DNA of 64,000 nucleotides, from positions 3,937,756-4,001,755 of the forward strand of contig JASSKH010000020.1 of NCBI GenBank assembly GCA_031763025.1, given 5' to 3'. Source of the DNA: Macrocystis pyrifera (lineage: Eukaryota > Sar > Phaeophyceae > Laminariales > Laminariaceae). This document shows, piece by piece, positions 58,291 through 64,000 of this stretch. A program made the translations under genes and the position numbers. The notes below the pieces were generated by a model. The model searched no databases and was not told where the DNA came from. It was given only the letters and a program-made list of their open reading frames with translations. Position 1 is the first letter of the stretch, and every line of letters begins with the position of its first letter.

Positions 58291-59199
58291 CAGACGAACT
58301 ACGGGCAAAACACAGGCGCGAGTTCGGTCATATTATATGATAAATGCTTCAAGGGGCTTCAGAACTGGCTTTTTTGCCGAAAACCGATGATTTACACGAC
58401 GGGACTGTCAAGAACACAGGTATACTTCGGAGGATGCTCCCCTTAGTTTTCCGATAACTTTCTGGCGCACGTTTCCGTTTCTCCAGAGTCGTGATTGGAC
58501 TGTTCGTCCATATTTCCAGTTCAGAGGACATCATGTGATTGTTCATAAAAAAAATCTTCCAAAATCCGTCATTTTCTCTCCCCGGTTATGAACAACAGTC
58601 TTATTTCTGACCCTCCAGAGAAAACTGATTGGCTGCTGAAAACATTAAATGAATACTCTGGAAAAACGGGAAACTGTTCCTGAAAGCTCGTAAAAATCTA
58701 CGGGGAGCATTCAGAGGAGTATGTATATAGGTGTTTGTATCGTTCCCGCCGAGTAAATCACGTATATTCGTTCTAAAAATCAGTTCTGCGAGGCGCATAG
58801 ACAACTTCCCGTGATAGTTGATCTTCGTTTTTAGTATGCATTGATTGGTGATTTTCAACCCACACGAAAAATATAACTCAATATTTCGGGGTTTGCTGTT
58901 TTGTATTGAACTCGCCAGTTTGTTGAAAGGTTGTCAACATGATATTACTGGAGTATATAAAATACTCCGCACCCATTAGTCATTGGCGTATATTGCAGCT
59001 CGCAACCGGCAGTTTCAAGAAGTTCAAGATGACGTGGGTGGTTGAGGGCATGATTGACTCCAACCATGCTCTGATTAAGCTGAGATATCAATAGCATTGA
59101 TATCTATTTCACGGTGGCTCGGGCGCAAGGTGCGATATGCGTCTGTCCACATTCTCGAGGCTGTCTGTTGATCGCAACCAAGTTCGGACTTGTCTCCAA
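58291..59199. other. no gene recognised
   Basis: AT-rich spacer. A short hairpin, GATATCAATAGCATTGATATC, lies near 59080. No supported frame. Confidence 0.45.
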
Positions 59200-60135
59200 A
59201 ATCAGGTTGTAAAGCACTGCCGCTCACTCAGCACCTTCTAGGGCGCACCTAGACAGCGCGCGACGGCGCCCCATGCATTCCAAAGTGTAGTGTTAACCCA
59301 CCCCGAAGTACTGCAAAAAAAATTAACTCATTCGGCCACGAGTAGCGCTCGCACGAAGCATCTAAAACAATGTCATTTATTTCTGGCCTCTAACAAGTGT
59401 TGCAAACGGCAATAATTCTGCAAGATGACCGTCGTTTCAACGGGCTTTGAGCTCCACAACAACTCCTCGGACAAGCCAGGCAGAAGAACTGCTGCACGAA
59501 GTCGGGAGAGCACGCGATACCGCCGCACGCAGACCAAAGGGTAGCATTTATACACACCGTGCCGCTGGTGCAATGACAGGCTTGATCGCCTTCCAGCACC
59601 GTTCGCACGAAGCATTTTTTAAACAAATGTAGTTTTTTCGTGTCCACCAAAAACGGTCGCAAATGAAAATATAGCTGCAGGATGAAGGTCGTTTAGACGA
59701 GTTTTTGAGCTCAACACTAATTCCTCGGACACGCCACGGAGAAGAGGTGCCGATGGAAGTAGGGAGAGCACGCTATAACGCCGCACGCAGACCAAAGTGT
59801 AGCCTGTATACACGATGTGCTGCTATCGTGAAGACGGGCTTAATCGGCCGAGTGCAGCGTTCACACGAAGCGTCAAAAATTGCTTTCATGTTGTTCTGGG
59901 CACGAAAAATTGTCTCAACGGCGTTATTAGTAATTCTATAAGATGAATGTCGTTTCGACTTGTATTTAAGCTTAACTTCAACTTCTCGGACACGCCGCAA
60001 AGAGGAACTGCCGCGCGAAGTAGAGAGCGCGCGCGACAGCGCCGCACACAAACAAATGTTAGACCGTGTACACGATGTGCCGCTGCCGCAATGACGGGCT
60101 TGATCGGCCGAGAGCAGCGCTCACACGAAGCATAA
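59200..60135 (-). repeat. about 255 bp satellite, left array
   Basis: Three good units start near 59450, 59708 and 59968 (spacing 258-260 bp), with a degraded one before. Shared landmarks are GAGCTC-A-ACT-(A)TTCCTCGGACACGCC, GAAGT-GGGAGAGC(A)CGC, CCGCACGCAGACCAAAG, CGGGCTTGATCGGCCGAG and CACGAAGCAT. Read on the minus strand, each unit gives a pseudo-protein with regularly spaced Cys, but stops and frame differences between units argue against coding. Confidence 0.85.
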
Positions 60136-60359
60136 AAAAGAAAATACCACCGCGGTCAACTTAAGGCTCACGGAGGAGAATGGTGCTCACGTCTTCGAGC
60201 GGCTGTGCACCGTTTGTTTAGTGCTATGTTGTATATGAATGCGATCCCTGCATTAGAAAATAGGTGGTATTGACAAGACGAAGAGCGTATTTGATTAATT
60301 CAGGAATTACATAAAAGGTGTCCCGCTGTTGGTGTGCGTAGAAGAATGTGTATTATTAC

Positions 60360-60785
60360 CTTGATATTAATAGTCAGCTTGGGATGTGGCACAAACACCA
60401 AAGGAAGCAAGCCGCCTCGACTACGGTGCTGAGAGGGCGCAGTAGGCCCGCGACCCATCGCGAACGTGGTGTGCACGTGCATGGCCCTTATCTCTCTCAC
60501 AAATAGCGTGTCCATCAGCGCGAGCAACGCCTGCCCGATGAATTTTGTTGTGGTTTGTCTTTCTAGTTTCGTTTCCGGGTAAACCAAAGAAAGCCACGTA
60601 TGCACAGCCAACATGATGAACATTATTAACACCATATTGTATTTGTACGAGGACTCAGGCGGCATCTTTTCCCCGCGAGCGAGAAGACCGACACGGGCCA
60701 GAGCACGCTGCCGACGTCCTGCTGCCGGCCAGGTTCTCGACAAAGCTGCGTTGTTCTTCACACCACGCCATATATATACAACCAA
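60360..60785 (-). CDS. exon of unknown gene, mirror copy 1 (intact frame)
   Basis: Open minus-strand frame containing a hydrophobic span (YNMVLIMFIMLAVHTWLSLV), then YPETKLERQTTTKFIGQALL, ALMDTLFVREIRAMHVHTTF, an Arg/Gly stretch and LVFVPHPKLTINIK. It ends exactly at AAG|GTAATA, a donor-like site conserved in the mirror copy. About 100 residues from the likely start MVLIMFIM (60640) are shared with the second copy, which supports a real coding ancestor. The 60-codon extension upstream is Arg/Ala-rich and uncertain. No family recognised. Confidence 0.4.
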
Positions 60786-61299
60786 AATAAATACCTACCT
60801 TGTACAGTATATACAACACCTTCGAGCGCGCAAACGCTTGTGTTATCTGTGGTGCGAGGATACATACTGGTACCTGGGGTTTTTATTCGATTCAAACCTC
60901 GTACCACCACAATATACTCGAGTATATACCGTTTTTCTACTTACCACTCTTTTATATTTATTGTCGACCCCAATATCATTTTTAAAGATCGTCCACCGAC
61001 CACAGCATCCCACAATCATATGGATTGTCAATCTCTGACGTTCACGCAATATTCGCTCGTCATGGCCACGTCCGTTGACCTTGCTCGGCGAGAACTGCAG
61101 TTGGGTGATGACAACGCCTTTCGCAAAACACATACCAGGTACATGTGAACACGCCCATACGTTCTGTCCAAAGAACTTGGATCATCTTTCGCTAATACAG
61201 GTAGTAATAGTCTGATTTCAGAGCACGTATAGTAATTGTCTGCATCATCTATTTTGTTAAGGCTATTAATAAGTGCTGACAACGACGCAGAAAGCATTC

Positions 61300-61450
61300 T
61301 GAATTCATACCCCGGGATAAAAAATGAGTATACCGGGCGGTGTGAAGAACAACGCAGCTTTCCTGAGAAACTCGCCGGCGGCAGGACGCGGGCAGCGGGG
61401 GAAAGATGCCGCCTAAGGCCAGATCTTATGCAATATTTTTTGAGTGATTG
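61300..61450 (-). repeat. third partial copy of the arm sequence
   Basis: Read on the minus strand, this matches 60661-60785 plus: GGCATCTTT(C/T)CCC..., GTCCTGC(C/T)GCCGGC, AAGCTGCGTTGTTCTTCACACC. Its start (CTCAAAAAATATTGCATAAGATCTGGCCT) matches 62250-62275, linking both arms. It sits in the centre of the fold-back. Confidence 0.7.
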
Positions 61451-62249
61451 AAAAAGGCAGGAAGTCGGATTTTCCTGCGGCAAAAAGCCTCACCAGATCG
61501 GTGCGCCATGTGCCGTCTTATGGTGTTTTGGTTTTATTTCATGGGAGAACAAAAAAAAAAAGAACAGAACCGAGATCTTGAAGTTTCCCTGAACTCTACG
61601 TACGTGGACCACACGAACACGAACGAGTCGTTCACGCCGGGTTGGGCGATCAACCTTCACCACCAGCTCCTCCAAGGAAGGAACGGAACGTGGAACCTCC
61701 TGGGGAGCTGCGTAAGGGGTCGCTGGACCAGCAAGGAGCTCTCGCTCTCGCGGAGCATGAGCTGCTTGCGGCCGTCGTAGTCAGAAAAGAAGAACGTCAG
61801 ATTGTTTTGATACTGCTGTAGTCTCGTCCTATTCGTATCCAAAGTTGTTTTGCCTAGAGCAGCTGCAGTTGGGCGGCCGCAAGGGACGCGATGGTGGCCA
61901 AGGTATTGATGCCCTCTCTCTCCGTAGTGGCCGATGCACAAGTGCTGGAGCCCAGCTGTGTACAAGAGTATCCAAGCATGTAGCGTCGTGACCCATCACG
62001 AGCCCTGTCTGTAACCTATACAAAATTGTACAATGCCTCCGAGGTCTTGTGCAAAAGCAAATTTTATCACTTTCAGAGTTGATCAGAAAAGGCTGTCAAA
62101 AAAATCACTTCCTGGAATTTCATGAGTGATAAAATCTCGGAGGAACATTTTTTCCACCAAACAGGCCCCATAAGACGTGATTTTGATAAAATCTGATCAG
62201 AAACGGGACTAGATACCCCGAAGCCTCCGTAAACAGCCATATAATCACC
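61451..62249. other. fold-back centre, no gene recognised
   Basis: Frames on both strands (61448-61780 plus, 61965-61657 minus) look mildly protein-like (e.g. SDYDGRKQLMLRESESSLLV on the minus strand) but overlap and cannot be resolved. A perfect 11 bp inverted repeat, ATTTTATCACT...AGTGATAAAAT, spans about 62065-62145. Confidence 0.25.
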
Positions 62250-62289
62250 TCAAAAAAAATTGCATAAGATCTGGCCTAAGTCCTCGTAT

Positions 62290-62574
62290 AAATTATGTGT
62301 GGTGTTAAAAAGGATAACCATGTTGGCTGTACGTACGTGGCCGTTTTAGGTTGACCCGAAAACGAACGACAAACCACAACAAGATGCATCGGGCAGGTGA
62401 TGTTCTCGCTTATGGACCCCGCTCGTTGTGCGAGGGAGAAGGGCTATGTACATCCATGCCACGTTCGCGGTGGGTCGCGGGCATACGGTTCCCGTTCAGC
62501 GTTGAGGCGGCTGCCGTCTTTGGTGTTTGTGCCACATCCCAAGCTCACCAATAGCAACAAGGTATTATGGGGGT
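62290..62574 (+). pseudogene. mirror copy 2 of the exon, disrupted
   Basis: Aligns with the reverse complement of 60360-60640. The shared ATGTTGGCTGT--ACGTGG segment reads AVRTWPF then TAG where copy 1 has AVHTWLS. After GGGCAG both copies read (M/L)(F/A)(S/L)LMD, the middle differs through small indels, and the end LVFVPHPKLT-N-K is identical in frame before GGTA. A stop and frame changes make this copy non-functional. Its donor-like AAG|GTA is interrupted two bases later by MITE copy 6. Confidence 0.55.
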
Positions 62575-62670
62575 TCATAGTTAACAGGACCAAATATTGT
62601 TGGAAAAGAAAAGGAAAATATATAGGTTTTTATGTTTACCATAGGTCCTATTAACTATGGACCCCCGTAA
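62575..62670 (-). mobile_element. TTACGGGGG MITE, copy 6, with its empty site in the window
   Basis: Opposite orientation to copies 1-5 (AGGACCAAATATT leads). Ends TTATGGGGGTTCATAG and CTATGGACCCCCGTAA. Filled site: AAGGTA-[element]-TAGTAATACACATTC. The mirror copy at 60330-60365 reads AAGGTAATAATACACATTC, i.e. the unoccupied site with a single TA and one base difference. Confidence 0.9.
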
Positions 62671-62919
62671 TAGTAATACACATTCTTCTACGCAAACAAT
62701 GAGCCGAACACGTACTTTATCACTGCAACTCATGAAACAAAAAATACGTTCTATTATACGCTCATGTTTAGTCGCGTATATATACAACGTATTCTCATGC
62801 AGAGATCGACTTCTTACACAAAGAAGCACTGACCTCAAAGTGAATAGCCGCTCGAAGACGTGAGCACCATGCTCCTCGGTGATAATCTATAAATAGTTAA
62901 CATCTGTACTATATTACTT

Positions 62920-64000
62920 TTGATGCGTCGTGTGAGCGCTGCACTCGGTCTATCAAATGGAGCAGTTGTTCACCGCGGTACGTCCGACGAGTTAGATTCG
63001 TACTCGAAAACCCGCCGAAATGAAGTTCATCTTGCAGATTTATTACTTACCGTCCAGGACACTTTGTGGCGGACACAAAAATATATATTATTTTATGGAT
63101 GCCTAGAGCGAGGGATGCTCGAGGCCGATCAGGCACATCTTTGCGCCGACGGCGCGGTATGTACACAGGCTATACTTTGGCCTGCGTTTGGCGCCGTCGC
63201 GCGCTCTCCCTACTCCGTGGTTCAGTTCTTCTCCGCGGCGTGTCCAAGGAGTTGAAGTTGAGGTACAAAAACCGTCGAAACGACGTTTGTTTATCTTGCA
63301 GAATTATTACGTTTTGAGACATTTTTTGGTGCCCCGAAGATAATTACATTCTGATTCTTTAATGTGCCTGGTTTGAGCGCTGCTCTCGACCGACCAAGCC
63401 TGTCTTTGCGCCAGTGGGAAATCATTTTAACAGGCCACAATGCTGTAGTCTGCGTGCGGTGCTGTCGGGTGGTCTCCGTACTGCGTGCAGCAGTAATTAT
63501 CCGTGGCGTATCCGAGGAGTAACTGTCGAGGTCAAAAACTCGTCAAAACGACGATCATCTTGCACATTTATTGCCGTTCGAGACACTTCTGTTGGACACA
63601 AAAATAAAAAACATTTTATTTTATGCTTCGTGTAGGCATTGCTCGCGGCCGATCAAACCCGTCTTTTCGCCAGCGAGGCGGTTTGTACACCGGCTACAAT
63701 TTGGTAGTCGTTCGTCGCGGTCGCGCGCTCTCTCTCTACTTCCTGCAGCAGTTATTCTCCGCGGCGTCTCCGAGTAGTTGGGGTTAAGGTCAAAAACCCG
63801 TCGAAACGACGTTTATCTTGCAGTTTTAGAACCGTTTGCGACATTGTTCGTTGGTACAAAAACAGTGCACTCTTTAGTTTTATGCTTCGTGTGAGTGCTT
63901 CTCGCGGCCGATCAAGCCGGTGTTTGCGCCAGCGGCACGGTGTGTATACAGGCTACACTTTGGTCTGGATTCGGTGCCTTCTTGCAGCACTTCTTCAACG
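62920..64000 (+). repeat. about 255 bp satellite, right array (runs off the window)
   Basis: Units begin near 62922, 63098, 63372, 63624 and 63880, in the orientation opposite to 59200-60135. Each has ATGCTTCGTGTGAGCGCTGCTCTCGGCCGATCAAGC-like, GGTGTGTACACAGGCTA, CGCGCTCTCCCTACT and GTCGAAACGACGTT landmarks. The first two are shorter or degraded. Since the array continues to the last base, its real length is unknown. Confidence 0.85.

Larger units (their letters stand above)
59200..64000. mobile_element. giant fold-back structure, continuing past the window end
   Basis: The left side (59200-60785) is mirrored by the right side (62250-64000). Outermost on both sides are ~255 bp satellite units in opposite orientation. 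Next is a shared junction, GGTGCTCACGTCTTCGAGCGGCT (60182) against its reverse complement (62845). Next come ACACATTCTTCTACGC blocks, then two copies of one exon (60360-60785 minus; 62290-62574 plus). The symmetry point is near 61465. Mirror identity is moderate, about 65-80% by eye. Long inverted arms made of outer tandem subrepeats recall Drosophila FB-type elements; an inverted duplication of a chromosomal segment is the main alternative. Confidence 0.65.

Noticed and set aside
59373-60051. Cys-patterned minus-strand frames repeated in the 255 bp satellite
   Set aside because: The units differ by shifts and stops, there is no common start, and the period is not a fixed multiple of three.
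1-64000. CRISPR array, bacterial operons, riboswitches, rRNA genes
   Set aside because: No spaced identical repeats of CRISPR type, no Shine-Dalgarno-led gene runs and no rRNA-like stretches; the content is eukaryotic repeats and exons.

Overview
The window reads as gene-poor, repeat-rich nuclear DNA of a eukaryote. There is no open frame above 196 codons, no operon-like packing and no rRNA or intact tRNA gene. It carries tRNA-derived SINEs, a non-LTR reverse transcriptase, an LTR element, TA-flanked MITEs, long fold-back elements and several private satellites. The few credible coding pieces are short, cysteine-rich or membrane-like exons, some bounded by GT-AG splice sites with introns of roughly 85-140 bp. 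I cannot name the organism. A marine alga, possibly a red seaweed, is a guess from overall style and not a sequence-based conclusion.

Layout. 0-5.6 kb: three copies of one tRNA-derived SINE and a CTG microsatellite. 8.1-11.6 kb: clusters of a TATCGATAG-centred satellite around a ~650 bp fold-back element. 12.6-13.6 kb: an array built on GGGGATCCCC. 14.6-18.6 kb and 53.95-56.2 kb: two copies of one composite element whose ends are arrays of CGGTGCGGTT; each copy carries a different nested insertion, and a third, end-only copy lies at 26.8-27.0 kb. 18.6-22.2 kb: an LTR retroelement in minus orientation with ~93% identical 259/267 bp LTRs. 22.5-24.9 kb: the best spliced-gene candidate, minus strand. 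28-41 kb: mostly unassigned sequence with a few decayed protein-like frames. 41.8-43.9 kb: a decayed LINE open frame on the minus strand that keeps the FADD active-site motif. 44-51 kb: cysteine-rich exon-like pieces on the minus strand and two GGGACGGGACGG arrays. 56.9-58.3 kb: two small gene candidates. 59.2-64.0 kb: a very large fold-back structure with ~255 bp satellite units on its outer arms and two diverged copies of one exon on its inner arms; one of these copies is interrupted by a MITE.

Two observations tie the window together. Six copies of one ~100 bp MITE sit at TA sites, and one has its own empty site inside the window, in the mirror copy of the fold-back. A nine-base palindrome, TACCWGGTA, occurs at least 12 times where about 0.5 is expected. 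A near-form of it is exactly the 8 bp (a TA plus six bases) by which one LTR is longer than its partner. I read these words as candidate excision footprints of a TA-targeting transposon not otherwise visible here. The repeated plan of paired GC-rich short-period arrays flanking non-repeated cores, in unrelated sequences, is the other unusual theme.
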